DNA from: Candidatus Pelagibacter sp.
GTDB taxonomy: Bacteria > Pseudomonadota > Alphaproteobacteria > Pelagibacterales > Pelagibacteraceae
Assembly (NCBI GenBank): GCA_028408795.1
Contig: JAOOLP010000002.1
Coordinates: forward strand, 19,273-83,272
Length of the DNA: 64,000 nt
Direction of reading: 5' to 3'
Within the stretch, counting starts at the first letter, position 1. Each line of letters opens with the position of its first letter. This document shows positions 40,346 through 49,486 of this stretch, one piece after another. The notes below the pieces were generated by a model. It searched no databases. It was given only the letters and a program-made list of their open reading frames with translations, and was not told the origin of the DNA. Made by a program: the position numbers and the translations under genes.

Positions 40346-40870
40346 TTACTCTTTATTAAACATTACAGTTAACTCACCTACTTTAAAACCAAATTTTTTC
40401 ATTACAGCTCTGTTAATAGCTACATTATTGTCTTGTTTGAATATCCAGTCATCAAATTTAATCTTAATTTCTTTACCTTTTACTGGCACTAACAGCACAT
40501 ACTCAAATTTAAACGCTGGACCGTAAGAATACCCTTTGGCAGTACCTACAACATCTGCTGCTACACCCTCATAATTGTGCTCATCTATTTTATCTATTTT
40601 CCATTTTCTAGTTTGGATTTCACCATCAGACCAAGTAAATTTTTCATCTAAAATTAATTGTTTTCCGTCCCAGGTTCCATTCAGGTCTGCAGAAAACTGT
40701 CTAATAACTTTTCCAGATCTATTTTGAAGAATTCCCCAAGCCTTAACTTTTCCGGATAAGAAATCCTCTATAATAAGTCTTGGCTTTTGATCTTTAAAAT
40801 CTGTAGGTTTCATATTATTTGCACATCCTGTTAAAAAAATAACTAAAAACAAGCTAAAAATTGTTCTCAT
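40346..40870 (-). CDS. DUF3833 lipoprotein
   Basis: 174 residues. The lipobox FLTGCANN gives a lipid-modified cysteine near residue 16. The remaining protein has the DUF3833 pattern: LIIEDFLSGKVKAWGILQNRSGKVIRQF, then WDGKQLILDEKFTWSDGEIQTRKW and the later AKGYSYGPAFKFEYVLLVPV. The family is almost always found next to DUF1365, cyclopropane synthase and FAD amine-oxidase genes, as here, and is a putative lipid-associated lipoprotein. It resembles a beta-barrel lipocalin-like fold. Confidence 0.88.
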   Translation of the reverse strand: MRTIFSLFLVIFLTGCANNMKPTDFKDQKPRLIIEDFLSGKVKAWGILQNRSGKVIRQFSADLNGTWDGKQLILDEKFTWSDGEIQTRKWKIDKIDEHNYEGVAADVVGTAKGYSYGPAFKFEYVLLVPVKGKEIKIKFDDWIFKQDNNVAINRAVMKKFGFKVGELTVMFNKE

Positions 40871-40875
40871 ATCGA

Positions 40876-42057
40876 TTACCTATTAGACAAAGAAAATTGA
40901 ATCAAGTCTATATTTTTGGACTTAAACCCTGCCTCGCAATAAGATAAGTAAAACTCCCACATTCTTTTAAAATACTCATCAAATCCTAGAGGTGTGATAT
41001 TGTCCCAGGCTTTTGAAAAATTATTTCTCCACAAAAAAAGTGTTTTGGCATAATCATCTGAATAAGAATTAATTTTTTGTAAAGTTAAATTATTTTGCTT
41101 AGTAATTTCTCTAAGTATTTTAAAAGAAGGCAAAAAACCTCCGGGAAAAATGTATTTTTGAATAAAATCCTCATTATTTTTATAGCGATCGAACAATTCA
41201 TCTTTTATGGTAATACCTTGAATCGCTGCTATTCCACCAGGTTTTAGAGAATGTTTTATCTTTTTGAAATAATCATTTAAATATTTATTTCCTACAGCCT
41301 CGATCATCTCTATCGAAGCTACCTTGTCGTACTTATCTGTAATATCTCTATAGTCTAGAAATTTAACTTTAACTTTATTATTTAAGCCGCTTTCAAAAAT
41401 TCTTTGTTTAGAATATTCGTATTGTTTTTTTGAGATAGTTATACAATCAATATAAACTTCGTAATTTTTACCAAGATATTCTGAAAATCCTCCCCAACCA
41501 CAACCTATTTCAAGAACTTTTTCTCCATTTTTAATTTTAAGTAATTCTATTAATTTTCGATATTTATTTTTTTGAGCAGATTCTAGATCAATTTCATCCT
41601 TTTCAAAAATTGCGCTTGAATAAGTCAGTGTTTTATCGAGCCAAGTAGAAAAAAAATCGTTTCCTAAGTCATAATGTTTGGAAATATTAGCAACACTATT
41701 AGATTTAGTATTCGATGAAAAAATTTTTTTGAAAAAGTTTTTTATATTTTGAAGTCTTAAACTTCCAGAGAATTGATAAATTAAATTTATATTTCTCGCA
41801 AAGATTTCTATTAAATTTGTCAAGTTTGTTGTGTAAAAGTCCTTATTAATATGCGCCTCACCTAAACCTGAGCTACCACCTAAAATTATGTTTAAAAAAA
41901 ATTTTGGGTTATTTATCTTAACATCAGCATTGAGATCACTTTCTAAATCGCCAAAATGATAAACCTTTCCATCATAATTTATTAACTTTAAATTTCCGCT
42001 TTTAATTAATTTTAATTTATTGATAACAAACTTTTCTGAAATTTTTTTAAGACTCAT
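40876..42057 (-). CDS. cfa: Cyclopropane-fatty-acyl-phospholipid synthase-family methyltransferase
   Basis: 393 residues, full length for the Cfa family. An N-terminal domain (LLxLGGxxGLGEAHINKDFYTTNLTNLIE-like) precedes the SAM-binding fold with NISKHYDLGNDFFSTWLDKTLTYS and VLEIGCGWGGFSEYLG. VASIEMIEAVGNKYLNDYF and the end GITIKDELFDRYKNNEDFIQKYIFPGG are active-site blocks. It methylates unsaturated phospholipid acyl chains. The neighbouring DUF1365 and FAD gene suggest a special modified fatty acid rather than a plain cyclopropane ring. Its start overlaps the DUF1365 stop by four bases. Confidence 0.9.
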   Translation of the reverse strand: MSLKKISEKFVINKLKLIKSGNLKLINYDGKVYHFGDLESDLNADVKINNPKFFLNIILGGSSGLGEAHINKDFYTTNLTNLIEIFARNINLIYQFSGSLRLQNIKNFFKKIFSSNTKSNSVANISKHYDLGNDFFSTWLDKTLTYSSAIFEKDEIDLESAQKNKYRKLIELLKIKNGEKVLEIGCGWGGFSEYLGKNYEVYIDCITISKKQYEYSKQRIFESGLNNKVKVKFLDYRDITDKYDKVASIEMIEAVGNKYLNDYFKKIKHSLKPGGIAAIQGITIKDELFDRYKNNEDFIQKYIFPGGFLPSFKILREITKQNNLTLQKINSYSDDYAKTLFLWRNNFSKAWDNITPLGFDEYFKRMWEFYLSYCEAGFKSKNIDLIQFSLSNR

Positions 42058-42815
42058 GAATTTTTCTCAAAACTAAGGTTGTTTTTAACTTTTTTATCTC
42101 TAGGCCTATATATTGCTCCTTTTTTCCATAATAAGAATGCTTCAAAGTGTATCGCTGATATAATTTTAACGGTCATAAGTGGATACTTAAATAAATTTAT
42201 TAATAATTGTTTAAGATTAAATTTCTTTTTATCACCAGTTTGGACTGCTGTTAGAATAATACCCGCTTTGTCTGTTTGTTTAATAGAAACAAATAATTGT
42301 TCTCCTGGATTAATCAATTTAAAATCATAGTATGTATTCATATCCATAAAAGGCGAAACATAGAATTTTTTCTTACAACTTTGTTCTATACTATCAGAAT
42401 TGTTAGTTTCGAAAACATATGTATGCTGTTCGTTAAAAGTATTTTTAACCTCATAAAAAATAGCTTTAAGAGAGTTGTTTTCGTAACAATAAAAAATACT
42501 CAGTGGATTAAATACATAGCCGAATATTCTTGGATAACAAAGTAATTTTATTTTATCTATATTAGAGTTTATTTTAAATCTTCTTAATTTATCATATATC
42601 CAATTTTTTAAAGATTTACCGTCTCTGTCTCCATGATCTTTGTTATAGAAACTAAATATATTAAATTTGTTATAAGAGAAAATAATATTTTTTTGGTCCA
42701 AATCTTTTATCTCATCTAAATCTATTAAAAGAGAGAATGTATTATATTTTAAAAAATGTTTGACTGGCTTGAACCTAGTATGTGTAACAACGCCATTATA
42801 AATACATGAGTTCAT
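42054..42815 (-). CDS. DUF1365 family protein
   Basis: 253 residues. YNGVVTHTRFKPVKHFLKY, LLCYPRIFGYVFNPLSIFYCYE and KKFYVSPFMDMNTYYDF are the family blocks. DUF1365 nearly always accompanies a Cfa-type methyltransferase and an FAD-dependent desaturase-like protein. In Rhodobacter such neighbours are implicated in photo-oxidative stress and fatty-acid modification. It overlaps both flanking genes by 4 bases, the sign of a tightly coupled operon of FAD protein, DUF1365, Cfa and DUF3833. Confidence 0.9.
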   Translation of the reverse strand: MNSCIYNGVVTHTRFKPVKHFLKYNTFSLLIDLDEIKDLDQKNIIFSYNKFNIFSFYNKDHGDRDGKSLKNWIYDKLRRFKINSNIDKIKLLCYPRIFGYVFNPLSIFYCYENNSLKAIFYEVKNTFNEQHTYVFETNNSDSIEQSCKKKFYVSPFMDMNTYYDFKLINPGEQLFVSIKQTDKAGIILTAVQTGDKKKFNLKQLLINLFKYPLMTVKIISAIHFEAFLLWKKGAIYRPRDKKVKNNLSFEKNS

Positions 42816-44041
42816 ATATTTTTAAAATTTTTTATCATATTTATAGTTGATATTAATCCATCCTCATGAAAACCATAACCGAAATAACTTCCACAAAACC
42901 AAGTTCTTTTTTTTCCTTGAATTATGTTTAAATCTTTCTGTAGTTTTATATTCTCAGAATTTAGATAAGGGTGTGTAAAATTTATACGTTTGATAATTAA
43001 ATTTTCGTTTGGCCTATGAATGGGGTTTAAAGTTAAAAAATAATTGTTATCAGTTTTTAAATTCTGAAGTTTATTTAACCAATAAGTAATACATGTTTTT
43101 TTTCCATCAGAAACAGAGTTCCAGCTAGACCAAGCTTTTTTCCTTTTAGGCATTAAACTTTCATCTGAGTGCAAAATTGCCTTATTAGGCACATAACTAA
43201 ACTTACCTAATATATTTTTTTCTTGTTCTGTTGGAGTGTCTAATAGATTTAAACTTTGATCTGCATGAGATGCTAGTACTACTTGGTCGTAGTCTAAATA
43301 TTCATTCCCAATCATAATCCTAACATTATTATCATTCCTTACAATTTTATTAACTTTATAATTTTTAAATATTTCTCCACTTACTTTATTTAAAATTTTT
43401 TTAACATATGTTCTGCTTCTATTTGTAACTGTATACCATTGAGGTCTATTTTTAAGTTTAAATAAGCCATGATTAATGAAAAAATTTAAAAAAAAATTTA
43501 AAGGCATCTTTTTTGCATTTTCAAAAGGTACTGACCAAATTGCTGCTACCATCGGTATTAAATGATATTCTATAAAATAAGTTGATAATTTTTGTTTAAT
43601 TAAAAAATTTCCCAAGGTCTCTGAGTCATATTTTTTATTAAGTAGTGTTGGGGCAATTTTATAAAAAGAGATTATTTCTCTAATCATGTTTAAAAATTTT
43701 AGATCAAATAAATTAAGTTTGTTTGCAAATATTCCATTGAACCCGTTACCACTGTATTCAATATTGGTGTTTTTGACAGAAACAGAAAAAGACATATTGC
43801 TTTTTTCGAAAGGTACTTTTAATTCCTTAAAAAAATTAATCAGGTTAGGATAAGTTAACTCATTAAAAACTATAAAACCTAAGTCCACTGGAATAATTTT
43901 ATCATTCTCTTTTATTTCATATGTAAAAGAGTGTCCTCCGAAATGATCATCTTTTTCAAATAAATCGACTTTAAATTTTTTTGATAAAAAGTAAGCTGAT
44001 GATAAACCTGAGATGCCCGAGCCAATGACTGCAATTTTCAT
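42812..44041 (-). CDS. FAD-dependent amine-oxidase-like protein (NAD(P)-binding)
   Basis: 409 residues. KIAVIGSGISGLSSAYFLSKK is the Rossmann FAD motif; FEKDDHFGGHSFTYEIKEN follows and the C-terminal ends with TWFCGSYFGYGFHEDGLIST. This belongs to the flavin-containing amine oxidoreductase superfamily that neighbours DUF1365 and Cfa. In the Rhodobacter pathway to methylated furan fatty acids, a flavoprotein of this type acts as a desaturase-like enzyme; that is a hypothesis for this gene. It is the first gene of the operon, divergent in time from gcvP by 10 bases on the same strand. Confidence 0.85.
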   Translation of the reverse strand: MKIAVIGSGISGLSSAYFLSKKFKVDLFEKDDHFGGHSFTYEIKENDKIIPVDLGFIVFNELTYPNLINFFKELKVPFEKSNMSFSVSVKNTNIEYSGNGFNGIFANKLNLFDLKFLNMIREIISFYKIAPTLLNKKYDSETLGNFLIKQKLSTYFIEYHLIPMVAAIWSVPFENAKKMPLNFFLNFFINHGLFKLKNRPQWYTVTNRSRTYVKKILNKVSGEIFKNYKVNKIVRNDNNVRIMIGNEYLDYDQVVLASHADQSLNLLDTPTEQEKNILGKFSYVPNKAILHSDESLMPKRKKAWSSWNSVSDGKKTCITYWLNKLQNLKTDNNYFLTLNPIHRPNENLIIKRINFTHPYLNSENIKLQKDLNIIQGKKRTWFCGSYFGYGFHEDGLISTINMIKNFKNI

Positions 44042-44050
44042 TAATAAAAA

Positions 44051-46918
44051 CTATGCAGCTTCATCTTTATATTCATCCATTGATGGGCAAGAACATACTA
44101 GATTTCTATCACCATAAACATTGTCTACTCTTGCAACTGGTGCCCAAAATTTATTATTTTTGACATACTCATTTGGAAAGGCAGCTTCCTCTCTTGTATA
44201 ACTGTGATTCCATTCATTAGATGCTAATTCGATATAAGTGTGAGGAGCATTTTTTAAGGGATTGTCATCTTTGTCAAATTTTGAAGACTCTACTTTATTT
44301 ATCTCTTTTTTAATTTGAATTAATGCATTACAAAACTTGTCAATTTCCTCTAAATTTTCACTTTCTGTTGGTTCTATCATTATAGTACCTGCAACTGGCC
44401 ACGACATTGTTGGAGCATGATAACCAAAATCAATTAATCTTTTAGCTAAATCTTCTTCAGAAATTCCTGAGCTAGATTTAATTGGTCTGATATCAATTAT
44501 GCATTCATGCGCAACATTTCCATTCTTGCCTGTATATAAAACTTTATAATCGTTAGATAATTTCTTTGAAATATAATTTGCGTTTAAAATTGAAATTTGC
44601 GATGCCTTTTTTAATCCTTCAGCACCCATCATCTTTATGTACATCCATGAAATTGGAAGAATACTAGAGCTCCCCCAGGGGGCAGCAGACACTGCACCCA
44701 TTCCATTTTTTGGCCCTGACTCTTTAATAATTTCATGTGTAGGCAAAAAATCTGCTAAATGTTTGGCACATGCAATTGGACCCATTCCTGGTCCTCCTCC
44801 ACCGTGTGGAATACAAAATGTTTTGTGCAAATTAATATGACAAACATCCGGTCCAAAATTACCTGGTTTTGCAATCCCAACCAATGCATTTAAATTTGCT
44901 CCATCCATATAAACTTGCCCACCATGACTATGAACAATTTCACAAATTTCAATTATTTTTTCTTCAAAAACACCATGAGTTGAAGGGTAAGTAACCATTA
45001 AAGCAGCAAGGTCTTTTGAGTATTTCTCAGCTTTAGTTTTGAGATCATTAATATCAACATTCCCATCTTCATCGCAATTTACGACGACAACCTTCATTCC
45101 ACTCATTTGGGCGCTAGCTGGATTAGTTCCATGCGCTGAGTCTGGAATCAGACATATGTTTCGATTTTCTTGATTATTACTTTTATGAAATTTTCTTATA
45201 GTCATTAAGCCAGCATATTCACCCTGTGCTCCAGAATTTGGTTGTAAAGAAACTGCATCAAATCCTGTAATTTCTTTTAAATCATTTATTAAATCGCTAA
45301 AAAGAATTTTATAACCTTCCATTTGATTTGTAGGCACAAAAGGATGCGGTAAAGAAAATTCTTTCCAAGTGATAGGCATTAATTCTGCTGTTGCATTTAG
45401 TTTCATCGTACAAGAACCCAGTGCAATCATTGATCTATTGAGAGCAATATCACAATCCTCAAGTTTTTTTAAATATCTAAGCATTTCTGTTTCTGAGTGA
45501 TACTTATTAAAAACTGGATGAGTCAAATACTTAGATGTTCTTAAAAGATTTTTTGGAAGATTATTTAGCTCAACTTTTACGTCTTGTTTAATTATTTTAG
45601 AAATTCCAAAAATTTTTAATAATAAATTTACATCATCGAGTTTTTTTGCCTCATCAAATGCAACTGATAAATTTTTTTCGTCAACTTTTCTTAGATTGAT
45701 TTCCTCTTTTAACGCCGCTTTATAAATAGAATTTGTTTTTTCATTTGTTCTAATTGTAACAGTATCAAAAAAATGATTAGATAGAATTTGGTAACCACCA
45801 TTTTTAATTTCATCTGCAAATAATTTTGCTAATTTAGAAGTTCTGTTAGCAATTTTAAGTATTCCCTCGGGGCCATGATAAATTGCGAAAGCAGCAGATA
45901 TTATCGCTAATAAAGCTTGAGCGGTGCAAATGTTACTTGTGGCTTTATCTCTTCTAATATGTTGCTCTCTGGTTTGTAAAGATAATCTATAAGCTTTTTT
46001 TCCGTGTCGATCTTTTGAAACACCGATGATTCTACCTGGCATTGATCTTTTAAATTCTTCTTTAGTGGCAAAAAAAGCTGCGTGTGGGCCACCGTATCCC
46101 ATTGGAATACCGAATCTTTGAGCACTTCCGACTGCTATATCAGCACCGAGCTCAGCAGGTGTTTTTAATTTGGCTAGCGCAAGGAGATCACAAACTAAAA
46201 TAGCCTTCCCATTTTTTTTATGAATTTGACTTATACTTTCACTAGGGTCTATTATTTCACCTAAAGTTCCAGGGTAAGATAATACTCCACAAATAATATC
46301 TTCTTTAATTTTTGTAAGAACTTTGTTTTCGTCACCAATAATTAATTCTAAGCCAAATGGATTTGTTCTAGTTTTGATAAGATCTATAGTTTGAGGGTTA
46401 CAATTACTTGAGATGAATATTTTTTTTGAGTTTGTTTTATCTAATCTTTGTGACAGCCCAACTGCTTCGGCTGTAGCCGTTGCTTCATCTAATAACGAAG
46501 CGTTTGCAATATCCATTCCCGTTAGATCTATAATTGATTGTTGAAAATTAAGAAGCATTTCAAGACGTCCCTGAGCTACTTCGGGTTGGTATGGAGTATA
46601 AGAAGTATACCATCCTGGATTTTCTAGAATATTTCTTAGAATAACGTTAGGAGTAATCGAGTTGTAATACCCCATTCCAATGAAATTTCTAAAGATTTTA
46701 TTTTTTTTAGAAATAGATTTTAATTTTTTTAAAGCATCATTTTCAGACAATGGTTCGTTAATTTTAAGTTCATTTTTTAATAAAATTTTTTCTGGAACTG
46801 TATTCACCATTAAATCATTAAGTGTATTATAACCTACATGCTTTAACATTTTAAATTGATCCTCTGCTGAAGGACCTATATGTCTTTTAATGAATTCTTT
46901 TGAATTATCGTCAATCAT
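44051..46918 (-). CDS. gcvP: Glycine dehydrogenase (decarboxylating), P-protein, full length
   Basis: 955 residues, the fused single-chain form. The PLP lysine is in VCHINLHKTFCIPHGGGGPG near residue 700, and IGMGYYNSITPNVILRN and SCTMKLNATAEL are family blocks. GcvP decarboxylates glycine and transfers aminomethyl to the lipoyl group of GcvH. It follows gcvT and gcvH on the minus strand (gcvT, gcvH, gcvP order), controlled by the glycine riboswitch upstream of gcvT. The gene start is 1 base from the gcvH stop. Confidence 0.97.
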   Translation of the reverse strand: MIDDNSKEFIKRHIGPSAEDQFKMLKHVGYNTLNDLMVNTVPEKILLKNELKINEPLSENDALKKLKSISKKNKIFRNFIGMGYYNSITPNVILRNILENPGWYTSYTPYQPEVAQGRLEMLLNFQQSIIDLTGMDIANASLLDEATATAEAVGLSQRLDKTNSKKIFISSNCNPQTIDLIKTRTNPFGLELIIGDENKVLTKIKEDIICGVLSYPGTLGEIIDPSESISQIHKKNGKAILVCDLLALAKLKTPAELGADIAVGSAQRFGIPMGYGGPHAAFFATKEEFKRSMPGRIIGVSKDRHGKKAYRLSLQTREQHIRRDKATSNICTAQALLAIISAAFAIYHGPEGILKIANRTSKLAKLFADEIKNGGYQILSNHFFDTVTIRTNEKTNSIYKAALKEEINLRKVDEKNLSVAFDEAKKLDDVNLLLKIFGISKIIKQDVKVELNNLPKNLLRTSKYLTHPVFNKYHSETEMLRYLKKLEDCDIALNRSMIALGSCTMKLNATAELMPITWKEFSLPHPFVPTNQMEGYKILFSDLINDLKEITGFDAVSLQPNSGAQGEYAGLMTIRKFHKSNNQENRNICLIPDSAHGTNPASAQMSGMKVVVVNCDEDGNVDINDLKTKAEKYSKDLAALMVTYPSTHGVFEEKIIEICEIVHSHGGQVYMDGANLNALVGIAKPGNFGPDVCHINLHKTFCIPHGGGGPGMGPIACAKHLADFLPTHEIIKESGPKNGMGAVSAAPWGSSSILPISWMYIKMMGAEGLKKASQISILNANYISKKLSNDYKVLYTGKNGNVAHECIIDIRPIKSSSGISEEDLAKRLIDFGYHAPTMSWPVAGTIMIEPTESENLEEIDKFCNALIQIKKEINKVESSKFDKDDNPLKNAPHTYIELASNEWNHSYTREEAAFPNEYVKNNKFWAPVARVDNVYGDRNLVCSCPSMDEYKDEAA

Positions 46919-47299
46919 TTAATTAGGGTTCTCCTTGCAAAATTTATCGTATTCATCTTTGGACATTAAAGAGTCGAACTCCCCTTTATCTTTTATCTTT
47001 AATTTAAAAAACCAACTTGCACCCTCGGGATCTGAGTTAATGCTGCTTGGATCATCTACTATGGCTTTATTTCCTTCGGTAATTTCACCAGAGACAGGAG
47101 AATATACATCGCTTGCTGCTTTAGTTGACTCAACGACTGCTGCCTGACCATCTTTATCAACAGACTTGCCCGCATCAGGTACCTCTGCAAAAACTATATC
47201 ACCTAGTAATTCAGTAGCATGCTTAGTTATACCCACTGTAGCTAGATCACCTTCTAAAGAGACCCACTCGTGTTTTTTTGAAAATTTTTTTTCACTCAT
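46919..47299 (-). CDS. gcvH: Glycine cleavage H-protein
   Basis: 126 residues. The lipoylated lysine lies in [19 protein letters not shown] near residue 63, and [19 protein letters not shown] starts the protein. GcvH carries the aminomethyl intermediate between P, T and L proteins. The gene is between gcvT (14 bases) and gcvP (adjacent) on the minus strand. The size and the ESTKA motif are canonical. Confidence 0.97.
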   Translation of the reverse strand: MSEKKFSKKHEWVSLEGDLATVGITKHATELLGDIVFAEVPDAGKSVDKDGQAAVVESTKAASDVYSPVSGEITEGNKAIVDDPSSINSDPEGASWFFKLKIKDKGEFDSLMSKDEYDKFCKENPN

Positions 47300-47313
47300 T
47301 TTTACCTCACTTT

Positions 47314-48408
47314 TTATTTAACATAACTTTTTTTATAAAACGGAAGCTCTGAAACTTTACCCTCATATTTCTTTCCTCTTACTTCCAGTTTTATAGATGT
47401 TCCAATTTTGGCAAAATTTGATTTTACGTATCCCATGGCAACCGGTGCATTAACGCTGGGACCAAAAGTTCCACTTGTAACGAAACCTATTTCTTTATCA
47501 TCACTTGAAAAGATTTTCGTATTTTCTCTAGCAATAACTTTGCCCTCAGGTTTTATGCCTACTCTTATTTTTTCACTACCATTTGTTAATAAACTTTTTA
47601 TTTTGTCCCAACCATTGAAGCCGCCAATATCTTTTCTTTTTTTTGCAATAGCCCATTTTAAATTCGCCTCTACTGGATTAATTTTTTCATTTAGATCATG
47701 TCCGTATAAACAAAGACCTGCTTCTAACCTAAGTGTATCTCTAGCTCCTAAGCCTATTGGTTTTACGTCATTTGAAATTAAAAAGTTAATAAGTTTTTCT
47801 ACTTTTTTATTTGAAATAGAAATTTCAAATCCATCCTCTCCTGTATAACCTGATCTTGTTATATATAAATTTTCGTTATCATAATTAAAGTTATTACCTG
47901 TCATAAATTTTAAGTTAGAAACACCAGTTATAAGCTTTTCTAGTATTTCAACTGACTTGGGTCCTTGTAAAGCTATTAAAGATAAATCATTATTTAAAAA
48001 ATATTTATGATTTTTACCTAAAAACTGTGAAATCTGCTTAATGTCGTTTTCTTTACATGCTGCATTTAAAATTATACTAAATCCTTTATTAGTTTTAGTT
48101 ATAATCAAATCATCAATGATCCCTCCCTCACTATTTAGTAAAAAAGAATATTTTGAACAATTAATTTTTAAAGATTTTAAATCTGCGGGAATAATTTTTT
48201 CTAAAGCAACTGTTAATGTATTATCACCTTCTAAAAAAAACTGCCCCATATGAGAGACATCAAAAAAACCTGCGTATGTTCTTGTAGAGATATGTTCTTT
48301 TACAATCCCATCTTTATATTGAATCGGCATCTCATAACCTGCAAATGGAACGAACTTGGCTCCGAGGTTTTTGTGAACGTTATATAAAGCTGTTTTTTGT
48401 ACTTGCAT
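47314..48408 (-). CDS. gcvT: Glycine cleavage T-protein (aminomethyltransferase)
   Basis: 364 residues. [15 protein letters not shown] near residue 45, [13 protein letters not shown] (here [11 protein letters not shown]) near 185 and [20 protein letters not shown] are folate-binding and active-site blocks. It transfers the methylene group to tetrahydrofolate. The ATG at 48408 lies just after AGAGTTATT, which serves as its Shine-Dalgarno region and is also complementary to a segment of the riboswitch at 48492-48503. It is the first gene of gcvTHP. Confidence 0.97.
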   Translation of the reverse strand: MQVQKTALYNVHKNLGAKFVPFAGYEMPIQYKDGIVKEHISTRTYAGFFDVSHMGQFFLEGDNTLTVALEKIIPADLKSLKINCSKYSFLLNSEGGIIDDLIITKTNKGFSIILNAACKENDIKQISQFLGKNHKYFLNNDLSLIALQGPKSVEILEKLITGVSNLKFMTGNNFNYDNENLYITRSGYTGEDGFEISISNKKVEKLINFLISNDVKPIGLGARDTLRLEAGLCLYGHDLNEKINPVEANLKWAIAKKRKDIGGFNGWDKIKSLLTNGSEKIRVGIKPEGKVIARENTKIFSSDDKEIGFVTSGTFGPSVNAPVAMGYVKSNFAKIGTSIKLEVRGKKYEGKVSELPFYKKSYVK

Positions 48409-48503
48409 AATAACTCTTTTTTTTTTACTAACCCAATCTGTCTTTTTACCTGAGAGATTTAATCCTTCGGTGAGGCCTAAGCCTGCTTTCCAGAGTTATT
48501 ATG
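48406..48503 (-). promoter_or_regulatory. 12-bp start-codon-sequestering helix at gcvT
   Basis: On the minus strand, CATAATAACTCT at 48503-48492 (junction of the two aptamers and the 5' side of the second) is perfectly complementary to AGAGTTATTATG at 48417-48406. The latter includes the gcvT ribosome-binding region and start codon. Formation of this helix would hide both and compete with the second aptamer's base stem. This predicts translational control, ON with glycine. Pairing is seen directly; mechanism is inference. Confidence 0.7.
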
Positions 48504-48577
48504 TTAACGGTCCTTTTGCCTGAGAGTTTCCTGGGTAGTTGCTCCTTCGGCGCTAAATAAATTAGACTCTCCCGTTA
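48430..48577 (-). promoter_or_regulatory. Tandem glycine riboswitch upstream of gcvT
   Basis: On the minus strand two glycine aptamers are visible. The first (48577-48505) is closed by TAACGG/CCGTTA and contains GGGAGAGTC, GCCGAAGGAGCAA and CTCTCAGGCAAAAGGACC. The second (about 48500-48432) contains CTCTGGAAAGCAGGC, CACCGAAGGA and CTCTCAGGTAAAAAGACAG. These are the hallmark conserved segments of the class, with the short linker that allows cooperative binding. It controls gcvTHP, so glycine cleavage rises with glycine. Confidence 0.95.
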
Positions 48578-48619
48578 CAAATGGATCTTCCTCTATATGA
48601 TTTAAAAAGTCAAATATTA

Positions 48620-49486
48620 TTAAGCCACAATTGGTTTATTTTTATCTAGACTCTTAATAATAATAGCAAAAATTATTATTGTTCCACCAATAAACACACT
48701 TGAAGGTGGAATTTCATTAAGAAATAACCATACCCAAATAGGGGCAAAAATAGTTTCTGATAACATTAATAAACCGACAGTTACAGCACGAGTAGTTCTA
48801 GAACCAATAGTAATACAAATAAAACCAAATGTGAGCTGGGGAACTCCTAATAAAAATCCCATAAAAATATCATGATTTGAAAAGTTAAAAGAGTCTACCA
48901 TTACCAAAGAGTATAGAACTGAAAAGAGTGAAGCAAACCAAATGGCTGGAATTAAATCTAATTTTGGATTTTTTCTTATTATCATTATTAAAATTGAAAA
49001 ACTTATTGGAATGGTTAAAGCTACGATGTTACCAAACAAAGTGCCCGAAGAAATAGAGTCACCGATCATGACAGAAATACCCGACATAGCTAATATTATT
49101 GATAAAAAACTTATAATCGAAACTTTTTCTCTAAGATAAATAAATCCAAAAAGTGCTAAAAACATTGTTTGGGTGCTTATTATAAAAACAACATTTGCTA
49201 CAGAGGTATTCATCATTGCAAATACAAAAGCAATAAAACTAAAAGACATAACAAAACCGCCCAAAAAACCTGGTAGACCAGCTTTGATAATAATATCTGC
49301 AGCTTTTTTTTTATAAGTTAAAATTAAGAAAATGGTAACACCTAAGAAAAAAAAAGATGATCTTAATAGTAAAATGTCCCATGCATTCGAAGTTTCAAAT
49401 GATCTAACAATTAAACCTCCCCAACTAAGACAAAAGCCTCCAAATAATAAAAGCAAATATCCTGGAATTTTATACAAAAATTGCAT
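48620..49486 (-). CDS. EamA/DMT-superfamily transporter
   Basis: 288 residues with about ten membrane helices in two EamA-type halves. GGFCLSWGGLIVRSFE starts helix 1-2 and STQTMFLALFGFIYLREKVS ends the first half; SETIFAPIWVWLFLNEIPP is the equivalent block in the second half. Such carriers export or import amino acids, nucleosides or metabolites. Neighbour gcv genes suggest no specific link. It starts 1 base before the MATE gene stop on the same strand. Confidence 0.85.
   Translation of the reverse strand: MQFLYKIPGYLLLLFGGFCLSWGGLIVRSFETSNAWDILLLRSSFFFLGVTIFLILTYKKKAADIIIKAGLPGFLGGFVMSFSFIAFVFAMMNTSVANVVFIISTQTMFLALFGFIYLREKVSIISFLSIILAMSGISVMIGDSISSGTLFGNIVALTIPISFSILIMIIRKNPKLDLIPAIWFASLFSVLYSLVMVDSFNFSNHDIFMGFLLGVPQLTFGFICITIGSRTTRAVTVGLLMLSETIFAPIWVWLFLNEIPPSSVFIGGTIIIFAIIIKSLDKNKPIVA

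Noticed and set aside
44637..44840. Plus-strand open frame within gcvP
   Set aside because: Shadow of the strongly conserved gcvP active-site region, with no ribosome site or homology.
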